Assembly (NCBI GenBank): GCA_948567375.1
Contig: OX419756.1
Location: 68,426,552-68,490,551, forward strand
Origin: Lunularia cruciata
Lineage: Eukaryota > Streptophyta > Marchantiopsida > Lunulariales > Lunulariaceae
Reading direction: 5' to 3'
Length of the DNA stretch: 64,000 nucleotides
The notes beneath the pieces were generated by a model, which was not told the DNA's origin, ran no database searches, and saw nothing but the letters and a program-made list of their open reading frames with translations. Shown here piece by piece: positions 46,739 through 58,329 of the stretch. How positions within the stretch are numbered: the first letter of the stretch is position 1; each line of letters opens with the position of its first letter. The translations under genes were made by a program, and so were the position numbers.

Positions 46739-47278
46739 CCTCTCTCTAGCATTGCAGAAGCAGAGACCGTTCCTTCTTTTGTCTAGCTCTCCACTCACCA
46801 TGAAAATTCAGTTAGTTGTTCACGTGCAAACAGGAACCTGGTTTCTGGAAACAGTACAGTTAGCGAAATGATACATACAATGCCGACTTTTGCTCGGAGA
46901 TCGGGCACATATCTGTGCAAGAAGATGAAGAAGGTGGAGATGAGACGTGGATGGGCTCTAAAGGGGGTTCTAAAGACGGGTGAAGGAGCTAACCACTCTG
47001 TAGGGGCCTTCGAGTAAGGTAAGGACATAATCAACTTTCAAAACTGGGTACAGCGCACAACAGGACACCTAAGCGGACGAGAAGGCAGGATATCGTATGG
47101 AATAGGGGAAGGGTAGGAATGGAGGGTGAAGTCCGGCAGAAGAAACTTGAGTACCGGCAGGGTAGAGGACGAGCGGATCTGAATGGATGTGTAGATTGGC
47201 GATCTAACGGAATGTGGTAATCAAGAAAGGAATCAGCTGAATTTGATTGCTCTCGGGGCCTAGCAATATCGAGCAGAG

Positions 47279-49073
47279 ATGGCAATCCTTGAGGAGATAT
47301 CGGACTCGGAAGCCGCTGAGATTTTGGGAAGAATTAAATCGCAGCGGAGGAAAACGGAGGAGCAAGATCAGAAAGCAGAGGATCGATCTCAGGAAGGTGC
47401 TCCGGGTTCTAGGGATGCAGGATCCACATTAGACGAGGTTTTGGAACGAGTTTCCGGTGTTGAGGGCTCACTTCCTCGAACGAGTAGCTCGGCTGATCTA
47501 GACTTCGCGCAGCCGAGTGGCCAGGAAAGAGCACGAGAAGGGTTAACAGCCGATGCCGATCAAGCTAGAGAAACTAAGGGAAAGAAACCAGGAGCGGGCG
47601 AGGCTGTGTTGCTGGGGGCTTTGGCAACCGGTGTCAATGTAAGTTCTGCATGCCTTCTTGAGGTTTCTTTCGTCCGAAATGGTTCTTGTGCTTTGACCAA
47701 TAATCTCAATAACCTCACATCTTTCCTCACGTTGGATGCGTACAGAATTTCTACCCAAAAAAGTTGAAAGTTGAAAATTTGTAATTTGATCCAAGAGTAG
47801 GTAGTGAGGTTGAAGGTGGCGGGAATGAGAATTTGCCCAGAAACAGCAGCTTTGAGTTCTTTGTAATGATTCATTGACCTAGAGTCATGATTGAAGCAGG
47901 TGATGGTTTAGGGATGGGCTGGGGATAGACTTCAGGCTCTAGGGTAATCAATTTCTGCCATTTCAGATACATTTCTGAATTTTGCATATCCTGTTTGATT
48001 TAACAGGGTCCCACTTGGTCTGTAATTAAGGCCGTGCTTGTGGCATTGGCCGCATCTCTTGTCCTGCTCCTCCATGTTGCGATTCAAAGCTCCAGTTTGA
48101 TGGTACTTCTGAATGTCCTCTTTCTGATCATCATAGCTGGCGGGCTGGCGTTGCTTTTGAGCTGGTAATATCTTGTCTCCGTTTCTGCAGTGTTTCTGGA
48201 TTTGCTTTTGCCATATGCATGCACGGGAGGGACCAAGTGTTTTTAGACTCAATAGATCCATCCGACCTTGTCCTCATAATCCAAGGTGATACACCCCCAG
48301 TGCAGGGGTCGAAGATAAAAAAGCAACTACTCGTGAAGTCATGACCAAAGCGAGTTTGGTTGGTAGAAGCGAGCCTACTCTGCACTTCGATCCACTCCAC
48401 ACTAACAGGATTCTGACTCGAAGAGCGGTATGAAAGACTGACATGCATCTTTCGTAAAAAGTAATCCCCTATCCTCCTATGATGTCCTCTGTCTTCTTTC
48501 GTTGGTCCCAATCAGAGTAAGATCTCTGTGGGACATGTTGCTGGTCGTCAAGGTGGTCTCTCAGAACTGGTCTTCTCCTGATGAGCATCACCTGTTTCAT
48601 CCGATTCATCTGATGGATTGCAGACACCAATCTTCACATGTAATGCTCCTTTTTTATGGTCTCTCCAGAAGTTTAGGGTTTGCATGTTCTTTGAACTCCC
48701 AGAGACAGGCAAAGAGGTCAGCCAACTCACCTTCTCATTCGCCTTGAGAGCGTTTCAGGAGAATAATTGTTCCAGACTTGTTCCACATTCCAGGTAGCTG
48801 AAGTAAGGAATATCTTTGTCATGATTTGAGAGTTTGCCGATGTCGGATTGACCAAGTAAAATCTGTTACTTTAGCCAGACATGTGGGGCACGCAAGACAT
48901 AGTTTCAGTCCATGTATGCCCTCTTAAACGCAACTCAGAGTGCAATCTTTCTTTCACGTGTACCCAATTTCAGGTACGTTTCTCAAATTGGATTGGTAAC
49001 AGTGGAGAAGCAAATGGCAGAACTGAACTTGACCGATGAACCTTCCAAAGTAGGATTGAACAAGACTGAGTAA
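47279..49073 (+). CDS. two-transmembrane protein, Pkr1-like V-ATPase assembly factor (three exons)
   Basis: Exons 47279-47638, 48007-48164 and 48974-49073 have GT-AG introns of 368 and 809 bp, join without stops and give 205 residues. Residues 1-120 are hydrophilic, acidic and probably disordered (EEISDSEAAEILGRIKSQRR...). Exon 2 encodes two hydrophobic helices, about 127-146 (VLVALAASLVLLLLHVAI) and 151-172 (LMVLLNVLFLIIIAGGLAL), closing with LSW, which is completed across the second splice. Exon 3 gives YVSQIGLVTVEKQ and a short polar tail. The paired helices followed by W-[FY]-[IV]-x-[EQ]-[LI] resemble the Pkr1 family, ER membrane proteins that help assemble the V-ATPase Vo sector. The family call rests on topology and the helix-2 end. 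The long N-terminus is unlike yeast Pkr1. The exon structure is more certain than the function. Confidence 0.75.
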
Positions 49074-50805
49074 GCTTATGAATAGCCATGTTGTCTTATC
49101 ATCCTCCAGCAAGGAAGTCTCTTTGTCGTGTTGAATATTGGAGTCAAGATTCATTCCAATGATAATGAAGAGATTCTAGTCGATATGGAAATTTTTGACT
49201 GTATTGGGCCATTGCAGTGCAACGCAATGCCACGAAGACTTGCAGAGCCGGCTCCGGCTCCCTAGTTTGATAACTTAGAACTCATCTTTCTAGGCACAGC
49301 CTATCTGTACCAGTGATGTAGTCGAGCTAAGGTTCACTTTCATAAATTTGCTTCGAGCCGATGCTAGTCTAGTTTTTGAAGACGGTAAAGCTGTTCCACA
49401 GTAGATTAGATAGTTATTTTGAGTTATTGTTGGCCGGTGATATCGTATCACTTTTGGCTTTTCACTATTGCTTTATAGCATAGCACTGCAGCAGTGTCAT
49501 TCAAATACTTGACTGACTGCGCATGAGGCCAAATCTTTGGTGAATCCTTTGAAATTGGAGACTTGACAGGTCAAAGCACGTAGGTTTTACTACTACATGA
49601 GGAGAGTACAACATATGATGGGGATCTCGAAATTTTTTCCTTCAAATATCGTCTTCCAAGAAGGCAGTCGAAGAAAGCTGACGGAGGTCCATGATTGTCG
49701 CTGTCAACCATTTACCGATGAACTTGTTCTGACGCAAATTAAATGATCTCAAGCGCCGGATACATCTAGGTGAGACGACTTTGACATTTGAAAGCTGTTG
49801 AATTGACTTGGCTCAGTCCGAGGATTGGATTTTGAGACTCATCGATCGCTACGAGGATCTGATGAGCACGATGCAGGAAAGCACATACTGTCATCATTTT
49901 AGAGAATCTCAAATTCGCGTCGCAGCATTTGATTCCTCGCCTTTGACATTTATTTCGGCAGTGGTGCCCAGCCTTATCTTATGGAAAACACAACGGATCG
50001 TTTAGTCAAAAGCGATAGCTTCACCATAACTTTAAATAAGGTACATTTTAAGTATGGAGTCTTGAAACAAATGAATCGACGACAACGTCGCAGTGGAAGA
50101 CTAAAATCCTTGCGTACTACATCCACCGCTAGAAAAGTGGGATTTCAATTCCCAATTCTGACATCGCTGCACCTCTGCTGTATGCCGATTGAAAATTTAC
50201 ACCGGTCTTGACAGTTTTGATCGTCTCTATCAGTGATCTCTACAGATCCATTATTTGCTGCTGAGAGTTCTGAGGAGCTTCAAGATTTGCCTAACTTTAT
50301 CTCGACCCCTACTTACTTAAAAATCAGATTGAATAAGCACCACGAGAATGACTCGTGTGGAAGAACTCGTAACTGATTTCCAGGAACTTGTTGGTTGGGC
50401 CCTAAGTTGGAAATTGAAAAGGTTAATAGCCTGCTAGCATCCTTTCAAACAACCAGCAAGTTTCGGGAGGTGTTAGGAAACACAAGACCGGGGAAGCAGA
50501 AGTACTTTGTAATTTAGGAGCGCAGATTCATGAAAGGGACGTATCTCAGAACTGCAAAGTAGAAGAGTCTATGTAACGTATGCAATCTAGGCACATCGAG
50601 TGCCTTAAAAGACGAATGCATGCACATACCCGCTTTCATTTTCTCCTTTTTCTCTCCTGTCCCTGCGGAAATGACGAGATGAGGATACCAACACCAAGGT
50701 TGAATGAAATTTGTTCCTGTGCACGTAGAATGCCACTTGGCGGACACAATAGTCAATATGCCATGATGACTTTCCCTTTGATCAATGCCGAGGAATATGT
50801 CACTC
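49074..50805. other. intergenic, gene-island composition, no recognised gene
   Basis: The + strand has short open pieces (49808-50005 starting MAQSEDWILRLIDRYEDL; 49981-50211) that look partly protein-like but have no known domain or clear splice structure. They may be UTR, pseudo-exons or chance. Confidence 0.4.
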
Positions 50806-50960
50806 GACTTGACCCGGCTTGACTCCAATTCTTAAGGAATGAGTTACTGGACTTGACCCAGCTTGACTCCAATTCTTAAGGAATGAGTTACTGGACTTGA
50901 CCCAGCTTGACTCCAATTCTTAAGGAATGAGTTACTGGACTTGACCCAGCTTGACTCCAG
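50806..50960. repeat. 44-bp tandem repeat, 3.5 copies
   Basis: Units start at 50806, 50850, 50894 and 50938 (the last partial, to about 50959). Units 2 and 3 are identical and unit 1 differs by one base (CCGG for CCAG). Each contains the near-palindrome ATTCTTAAGGAAT. Confidence 0.95.
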
Positions 50961-52085
50961 TCTCGTCTCCATTCCCAAAAGTCAAACATTGCAACAGGAA
51001 AGAGAATCGCAGATGCTCCTAGGCCTTAAAGTTCCCAACTTTATCAATCTCAATCTTTGGATTAAAGCGAGTCACTAGCAATGCTCACCGGGTCAAGGCC
51101 CTGAGTAGTAGTAACAAGTGTCGCTCCTAAGATTTCGTGGGATCAGCTTACGTGAGCACATCCTTACTCTCGTAAAGATGGACTGAAACCACCACCCAGT
51201 AGGGTTATATAGCGGGTGCGTACCTTCACTAACTACATGTCTAATTTAGATTAGTAATGATTTAGGGAATCTATCCAAATAAAATTTGTTATTGTACCAA
51301 GCCCTTTAAATTAAAATTTTCAACTTTCCCCACCAAACGATTATTCAATCTAAGAACAAATTTTTTTCCATAAGAAAAAAATGAAATATCTGGGATTATT
51401 TTCCAATGTAATAATTCAAAGTTATATTTGGAAATCAAGTACTTTTACAAACATTTCCATTTGTGAGAAAAGTGTCACAACAAAGACTTGAATTTAGTTT
51501 ACTTCTCTCACGCCTCTATGGAGAGGGGACTCCTCACCCTCACTAATCTCATCAACCCTAATTAATTCTAGCTTACTTACAAATTTGTCCTTTTCTCCCT
51601 CTATATTTGTATGTTCACAATTCCTCTAAGCAAGTGAATACTTTCACCCTCTCTGACCACTACCGCTAGCCAACACTTTCTCTCTTCCTCTCTCCTCCAT
51701 ATTTGTGATGTTTCTATCTTATCTAAATTAGTAAATGCTCTCACTCCTCTATCCCTCAATAATTTCCACAACTACTATCCCACTAATAATTTACAATAAC
51801 TTCCAACTTTAACTCTAATAAACTCTCATTTAACTTCTCTTTGTGCTTTTTCCTTACTATATATGCCCTCTTATACCCCTTACTTTCACTTCCTTTTCCA
51901 TTCAAACTTTTGATCTTGAATGTCACATCTCTTTTTGCATTTCTCTTTACCATAGTATTTATAGTTAATTTTTATTTCAAAGGTAATACGTTGGTCATGA
52001 ATAACTTATAGTTTTGAATAGACCTTCAAATTAATAAGCTCATAAGGTATTGGGCATTTGGATATTCTTGTATGCCTCGGTGCTC
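50961..52085. other. transition from gene island to AT-rich DNA
   Basis: No gene recognised. From about 51250 the DNA turns AT-rich and pyrimidine-rich on the + strand (51500-51900). Confidence 0.5.
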
Positions 52086-52334
52086 CTAAGCTTGAGGGCA
52101 ATTCATGAGGATTTCGAAGGCTGCTTCGAGCTGGAGTGTATCAAATTTCGGATTTGGAACACCGTCCGGGAGGGAGAGAGAGCAATTGTCTGTTTGATCC
52201 TTCGGAGTGTGATATGTTAAGGTGAATAGCAGAGGTACATGGGTATAGTTGATGAAAAGGTTACGGTCGGTCAGCTTAATACGAGCAGTGTGATATAGAA
52301 AGGCTATAACTGAGCCTTCCAAATTTGAAGACAT
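52086..52334 (-). CDS. hypothetical 82-residue protein
   Basis: The minus frame MSSNLEGSVIAFLYHTARIK...NCPQA is open from ATG at 52334 to TAG at 52086. It has balanced composition and codons unlike the AT-rich surroundings, which is why I list it. No domain, signal peptide or clear membrane helix is seen. No partner exon was found. It may be a lineage-specific small gene, an exon, or chance. Confidence 0.3.
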   Translation of the reverse strand: MSSNLEGSVIAFLYHTARIKLTDRNLFINYTHVPLLFTLTYHTPKDQTDNCSLSLPDGVPNPKFDTLQLEAAFEILMNCPQA

Positions 52335-53047
52335 GTTTGGAGTTCGTAGTTGAAGACTACTCCCAAGGGAAGCAATTGGTCCTCTTATAACAGTCTCTAC
52401 CAGGACTTAAATATCGAAAATCGATTGTCAGTGAGGATAGCTCAATATACGATTCGATCGTTTATCCGAGAACATTGAAAGCGTTGGATCGACCCTAAAC
52501 ACAAAGGTTCGATCAAACTATTGTATCAAGATCACACAATTAGGAAGTTCCGATTGCAAGTTCAGGAATGTATGTTGTGGTGAGGATTTACTTGTCAAAA
52601 TTGAGATCAAGGAAAAATTAAGAATTTCACTGCAGATAGAGTTCTTGTACAGGAGGGGTTGTGTAGCATATGTGACGGAGCTTGCAAAACGGCAGATCTT
52701 TAGTAGCAGATAGGCTCTCTTCACATCTATTCTTTATTTTTCCACTATCAATCTTGTTCTTGTATGTGTTTATTTTTTGGCGTTAGATTGTTAATCTTTG
52801 TTCTGGATGTTTACTCTTTTAGTTATATGTTGAGCTATATTGAGTGATTCTTCGATGAACTCTTTCACAATGCCTTCACTTTGTTCTTTGGCGGGGGTAG
52901 CTAGGAGGACTACCATAGGTGAGGGTCCTCATCTAGCCACCCATGCTCCTTATGTGCATCTAGGGTGTAGATCTAGGTGCTGTCGGTTCCAACATGCCTC
53001 CTAAGGACTCAAGTTCTCCTTGATGGAGCCACTTCTACTCTTTTGCC
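52335..53047. other. intergenic, no feature recognised
   Basis: Short frames only, no motif. AT-rich from 52500. Confidence 0.5.
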
Positions 53048-53326
53048 ATGTCTTCTACCGTCCTCTGGCAAAGAACCTACTTTGGTCGATTCTCTTATGG
53101 AGGATCTCCTATCCACTATCCCCTACCTTCCTCCTTTCCTCCCATGACCTCTCCTCCTAGCTTCCAAGATCCACCACCACCACCACAGGTTCTGATCCCC
53201 GCCATCCCTCTAGACCTTCCATCACCACCACCACCACCGATCTATCATTCCTCCTCTAGTACCTTTAACATTACCTTATTCTTGCCTTGCCAATACCCTA
53301 TGCAATCTTGTGCTAATTGCCCATAG
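53048..53326 (+). CDS. hypothetical proline-rich ORF
   Basis: Ninety-two codons with two PPPPP runs encoded by CCA/CCT repeats (53177-53195 and 53222-53239) and many Ser/Phe. It could be a gag N-terminus of a lost retroelement or a cell-wall-like fragment. No stop-free extension and no domain. It lies 550 bp from the outer end of element 4. Confidence 0.25.
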   Translation: MSSTVLWQRTYFGRFSYGGSPIHYPLPSSFPPMTSPPSFQDPPPPPQVLIPAIPLDLPSPPPPPIYHSSSSTFNITLFLPCQYPMQSCANCP

Positions 53327-53555
53327 GTAGGGGTTGGTTTGGCACAACATCAAAGGCAAGCTAGATGCCTATGGATGAGAGCAAAGGCCATTTCTTTGCC
53401 TACTCCCTAGACCCTCTTCATTTGTCAGCTCCCTCACTATAGACACTACTAGACTCTTACTCTTGGCTCCACTATTTGGATCCTCTTTAGGCATGCTTAC
53501 CTAATCCTTGCATGTACACCCCTATGTCTCTCTGCCATCTAGTGGGCTTCACCAA

Positions 53556-53627
53556 GTCTCTCTTGATCATCTACCAAGATGGCATGTATAATCCTACATG
53601 CCATCTTGGTAGATGACCAAGAGAGAC
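53556..53627. repeat. hairpin, 33-bp arms, 6-base loop
   Basis: Arms 53556-53588 and 53595-53627 pair with one mismatch, loop TAATCC. The size and near perfection resemble the other two foldbacks at 42.3 and 42.9 kb. It may be an inverted duplication or a small-RNA precursor. Confidence 0.9.
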
Positions 53628-53877
53628 ATGTCTCTACCTAGACCCTACTAGCTCTCTTCCCTCAATGGACTTTGGTTCTTCTTGCTCATGGGAGTGCATT
53701 AAGACACCATAAGATTTCCTCTAAGATTCATCCATTTTTGTGAGGAGATTGACCTACTTTATAGGAGGAGTACACCATCCAAGCCCACATAGTAGCCAAA
53801 CAGATCATAGAGTCCTCAAAGACTCATGTTCCACCTCCAAAGCAACATCATTTCCATTTTTCCTTGATGTTAGGATA

Positions 53878-54233
53878 TGTAAAAGACCAAGGAGGGAAGT
53901 TTGAGAATAGAAGATCAGAATGGAAGGTCACATTGCAACTCTCAATTGAATGAAACTCCAAATACCTAACATGAGCTTGGGCTTTGATATTTATAGTGAA
54001 GAAATACAAGGATCATGAGAAAATTCCAAGGAAACTTCCTTCTCTAAGCCATCTTCTTGTAGGGCAAGCTAAACTAGCCAAGAACTTGGTGTGCAAGTTA
54101 CCCATTCCTTTGAAGGCACCTAAAATATTCTCACCAAGAAGCTTCCTAAATGCTCATAGAACATTCTACCAATAAGCTTTTTAGATGACTCATTAGCGTT
54201 TGCTAACTAGTATGCTAACTCCATATTATTACA
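53878..54233 (-). repeat. 3' LTR of element 4 (LTR family B)
   Basis: On the + strand it begins TGTAAAAGACC and ends CCATATTATTACA. The polypurine tract AGCAATAGAGGAATA (minus strand) follows it at 54234. It is 356 bp, like the short LTR of element 2. Confidence 0.85.
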
Positions 54234-54346
54234 TATTCCTCTATTGCTAATTGGTGATGTCTTCATCGTTATGGAATCTTTGAACTCCTATTTGGCCATT
54301 TGTGCATTTTGGAGATGAGAAAGAGGTTTCCTTGTGGCATCATGAA

Positions 54347-54786
54347 TGTAATAACATGGAATTAGCTGTTAGAAGCTAATGAGTTAATATTTTAAGCTAA
54401 ATATAGAAAAATTAAATAGAACTAGCCTAAGAATGTACTAGAAACATCAAGTAAGCTTGTAGGTAGAATATTATAGAATCACCCAAGGAGATTCTTGGTT
54501 AGAAGATTCTAGGAAATTTCCAAAGGTAGAGTAACTTGTATGCAAAGCTGATGGCTAGTTTGGCTTGTATGCCAAATAAAAAACTAGCTTAGCTTGCACT
54601 CCAAGTAAAGAGGCTCCTAGAAGAAACCTTCCTTGGAAGTTCCTTGGGGAGCTTTTTACCCAAGTTACCTATAAATACACAAGCCAAGCTCAAGCTAAGC
54701 ATTTGGAGTTTCACTCACTTGAGTATCCCATTGTGATCTTCCACTCTTGTCTTCCATTCTCCTATGTCTCTCCTTGGTCTCTTACA
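54347..54786 (+). repeat. 5' LTR of element 3 (LTR family B)
   Basis: Runs from TGTAATAACATGG to GGTCTCTTACA, 440 bp. It contains TATAAATACACAAGCC (54670-54685), a good TATA box upstream of the expected start, and repeated AGAAG.TTC motifs. Confidence 0.88.
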
Positions 54787-54787
54787 T

Positions 54788-54799
54788 TGGTATTAGAGC
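54788..54799 (+). other. primer binding site of element 3
   Basis: TGGTATTAGAGC lies two bases after the LTR. It differs by one C-to-T change from TGGTATCAGAGC, the complement of initiator tRNA-Met. Confidence 0.9.
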
Positions 54800-55269
54800 A
54801 AGAATGGGATGGATAGAATCTATTGACCACCAAATTTATTTCCTTCAAACCATTAGGATTTTAATGTCTGTGTACTACCAAAGCTTTATTTCATGCTTTA
54901 AAGGTAGAATTTTTTGATTGCAATCACTTTGTTTGATGAACTATTGATACTTTTGATTGTAACTTACAAGGAGTGGTGCATATGTTGCATCTAGGTCTAT
55001 GCATTAACTTAGATAATTGAAAGTTGGTAGTTTGATAGAGTAGTATCCATGATGGAAATGCACAAAAGTTATCATTGCTATGCAACAAAAAATTGAGCAT
55101 CTTACTTGATTGTTGAAAGAAAGAGATCATCAACATCAAGAGCATGTAGAAGAGTAAAATTTCAAGGAGAAGAGAAGATCTGATTTCCAAAGCCAAAGGT
55201 ATTTGAAGGCAAGAATCTCTTGGATTAGTGGAGAATTTTATGTTTGATTGCAAATGTTATTTTGAAATA

Positions 55270-55900
55270 AAAAATCTTTAAGATGAACATAGATAAATTC
55301 TCTTGGCTTCAAGCTAATTAGATGGGGTGGCAAAACTATGGTGGCAATTATGGGTGGAGCAAGCTCAATGGAAATTTGTTGCTCCAATCTGAACATGGGA
55401 AGGATTCAAGGGAGCAATAATTTAAACATTTAATGTTGCATGAACCACACTAGATAGATAAGTGGAATTGAAGCAAATTGGTTTTGTGAGGAGCTATATC
55501 ACTCAATTTTAAAACACCATAATGCAAATTCTATAGATACTAGAAGATGAAGCTCTAGATTGATTTGTGAAGGGTTTGAAGTCACACACCCAATTGGAAG
55601 TGACCATGCAAGAACCTAAACACTTAGAAGAAGCCATGTAGTTGGTTGAGCACTATGCTTCCTTAGTTGCCACAACTTGGTCATGACCTAGGCCTTCACA
55701 AAATCTACCAACACACCACACACAAGTAGAGGAGTTGGCACCAATGGAGATTGATGCCTTCTAATGATGACCGCTTGGCACTATACACAGAAAGATTGCA
55801 AAAAATTGGTGGTTGCTTTTATTGTCACCAAATTAGACACTACATTGTTGAATTTACACTCAAGAATGGATGACTTCAACAAATTGCCCAAATAGAGTTT
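55270..55900 (+). pseudogene. gag of element 3
   Basis: Readable blocks are ILEDEALD.FVKGLKSHTQ, LEVTMQEPKHLEEAM.LVEHY and a zinc knuckle CFYCHQIRHYIVEF (about 55814-55855) whose last Cys has become Phe. TGA and TAG stand where Arg and Gln are found in element 2. Confidence 0.8.
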
Positions 55901-55999
55901 TTAGAGTGTAATGATCTAGGAAACAAAGAGTCTTAGTAGGAGATATCAAGTTATTTGTTGAAAATCTGATTAATTCCAATTGGATTGAAGGCTTGACCT

Positions 56000-56760
56000 A
56001 TGCAATTTTGCTTCACTTGCAAGTTATGATATCTAATCATGGTTGTAGGACTTTGATTGATTCTAAGAGTTTGGAGAATCAATTATTCATGCAATTAGCA
56101 AAATAATTATGCATTCATATCAAGCTAATATTTGGAAATAGATTGATGATGGCAGATGGTAGAAAGTGTCACTTGCATTTTGTACCAAACATCTTGTTAC
56201 ATTCAAGATAAGGAAGGAGTATTCAAAGTGTATGAGGTTTGTAGTTGCACCTCTACACTATGATATCATTCTAGGTCCACCTTGGCTTGAATATCATAAT
56301 GTTTAATTTGATTGGACTCAATGAAAAATTCAAGTCCAATACCAAGGTAAGAATTGTTGATTAGGTTGTCAGGCACCTATAAGTAAGACATCTAAGAATA
56401 GTCTGTCCCAAGATTGGAAATTCATCAATATATCAATTGTAGAGCAAAATTTGAAGGAAGATATATTCAAGTATAATACCAAGACAAGAATTATTGATTA
56501 TGTTTTTTGACATGTCTAAGTAAGACACCTAAGAATAGTCTGTCCCAAGATTGGAAATTGATCAATATATCAATTGTAGAGCAAATTTTGAAGGAATTTT
56601 TTTTTTGTTTGCAGATTGGATCAAGCCAATTATGCAAGGAGAATGTAATGAGATCCAAAAACATGATCAAGGAATGGTTGATCAGATTGTTCAAGAGTTT
56701 GTAGATATGTTTTAAAATGATCTTCCATAAGGATTAACCTCTAATCAAGAGATGCACTTC
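56000..56760 (+). pseudogene. protease and linker of element 3
   Basis: Fragments of the protease (RTLIDSKSLENQLF, MMADGRKCHLHF) are seen, with catalytic Asp in LIDS but stops after. A 135-bp duplication (about 56335-56470 and 56472-56605) repeats the linker with LSQDWKL residues. After it, VDQIVQEFVDMF-like coding leads to reverse transcriptase. Confidence 0.65.
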
Positions 56761-58000
56761 AAGATTGAGCTATTGCTAGGTAGTACTCTTGTGAGTATAC
56801 TATATAAAAGAATCTATAAGCTCTCACCAAAGGAGTTAAAAGAAATTTGAGCAACATTGACCAAGTTGTTGGAGAAAGATTTTATATAACATTGGGAAAT
56901 TTATCCTTATGGAACACCAATACTTTTTGTACCACAATGGGATGGAAAAATTTGATTATGTATTGACTATTTTTGCTTTGATAAACAAATTGTGAAGAAT
57001 ATATATCCCTTGCCTTGAATCAATGACTTTTTGGATTAATTGAGTAGAGCACAATACTTCTCCAAGTTGGAGCTTTGAAGCAACTATTGGCAGATTCTCA
57101 TTAATAGGGAAGATGTGCAAAAGACTACCTTTTGCACAAGTTGTGGGCAATTTGAATGGAGAGTTTTACCTCTTGGGTTCACTATTGCTTTGATAGTCTT
57201 CATGGATCAAATGCATCAAGTATTGGATGGGTTGTTGAATTAGTACGTGGTGGTATTCTTGGATGAAATTTTAATCCATATTAAAATGGAGGTATAACAC
57301 AAGAATCATGTAGGATAATTCCTAAAATGATTATATCAATGGAAATTTTATTGCAAGAAGTCAAAGTGTACCTTTTGGTAGAAGGAAGCTACCTTCTTGG
57401 GTCATAAGATCTCATTAGAAAGGATCAAGATAGAAGAGAAGAAAATCAAGGCCCATTATCCTACTCTAAGGACGTCACAAAAATATGTGCATTTAACAGA
57501 TGCGCAAGTTTTACCATTGGTTTTCCCACTAGTATGCTCATGTAGCTACATTTTTGATAAATCTCTTAAAGAAGACCTCAAGCTTTAAGTGGACCACCAA
57601 GCACAAAGAAGTATCCAAGGAATTGAAGCATATGGTATCTTCACAACCATCTTTCAACCATATGATCCTCAACTACCTTGTGTGGTTGGTTTTGATGCTT
57701 CTAACTTTGCCATAGGAGTTGTGTTACAATAAGAATGTTTTAGATGGATAACATCCCATTGGCTTTGTGTCTCGCAAACTAAACATTACAAAAAGGAGTT
57801 ACTCTACTTGAGATCAAGAAAAACTAAAATGGTATATGCCACCAAGGTATATCCTAATATCCATGATAGATTTTAGAAATAAATCTTGATAATTCAACTT
57901 TAAAAGTTAGGAAATTGAAATCTAGAGTTATCTTCCATTCATGAAGTGTATGAAAGGATTGTACTTATGAAATAGTTGTTCTCAATGATCAATTTAGATT
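56760..58000 (+). pseudogene. reverse transcriptase and RNase H of element 3
   Basis: Recognisable in one frame with stops: LLEKDFI.H, YPYGTPILFVPQWDGKI, LCIDY, NIYPLP.INDFLD, FEWRVLPLGFT, VFMDQMHQVLDGLL, VVFLDEI (polymerase site, FLDE instead of FLDD), KFYCKKSKCTFW, LGHKISLERIKIEEKK, then RNase H with PQLPCVVGFDASNFAIGVVL. At least eight TGA/TAA/TAG stops replace Arg, Gln or Trp codons. Confidence 0.88.
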
Positions 58001-58329
58001 AAGTGATGTAAAATAAACAAGGTTTTTGACTATAAATTTCCACACGTCTTTTGTTCAAGAATGACCTATTTGTTCTTATCCCAATTCATTATCTATTGGA
58101 GAAAGAAATGATCATACAAACCAATGAAAAATCTTTGTTGCAGATATTTCATTTAGAGCACATGAAGAGTTGATAACATCAATAGGAGCAACAATTATAG
58201 TTGTTTGACCTCAAACTAGAATACAAACCCAATAAGTTCCATGTCATCCCCAATGCCTTATCATGATGACTTGATTTGGAGACTCTTCCTAAATCTCTCA
58301 TCGCAATAACAATTATGATAGTGCCAATT

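Larger units (their letters stand above)
44537..47278. other. intergenic region between rps9 and the Pkr1-like gene
   Basis: Composition is gene-island-like. Both strands have open stretches of 80-126 codons (for example 45276-45656 on minus against 45349-45609 on plus), so openness reflects base composition. The minus frame 45846-46106 is listed separately. A 45-bp tandem duplication lies at 46649-46738. Confidence 0.5.

Noticed and set aside
48131-48511. 126-codon minus ORF inside intron 2 of the Pkr1-like gene
   Set aside because: It overlaps exon 2 coding on the other strand and has no motif.
52518-52724. 68-codon minus ORF
   Set aside because: AT-rich chance frame without motif or context.
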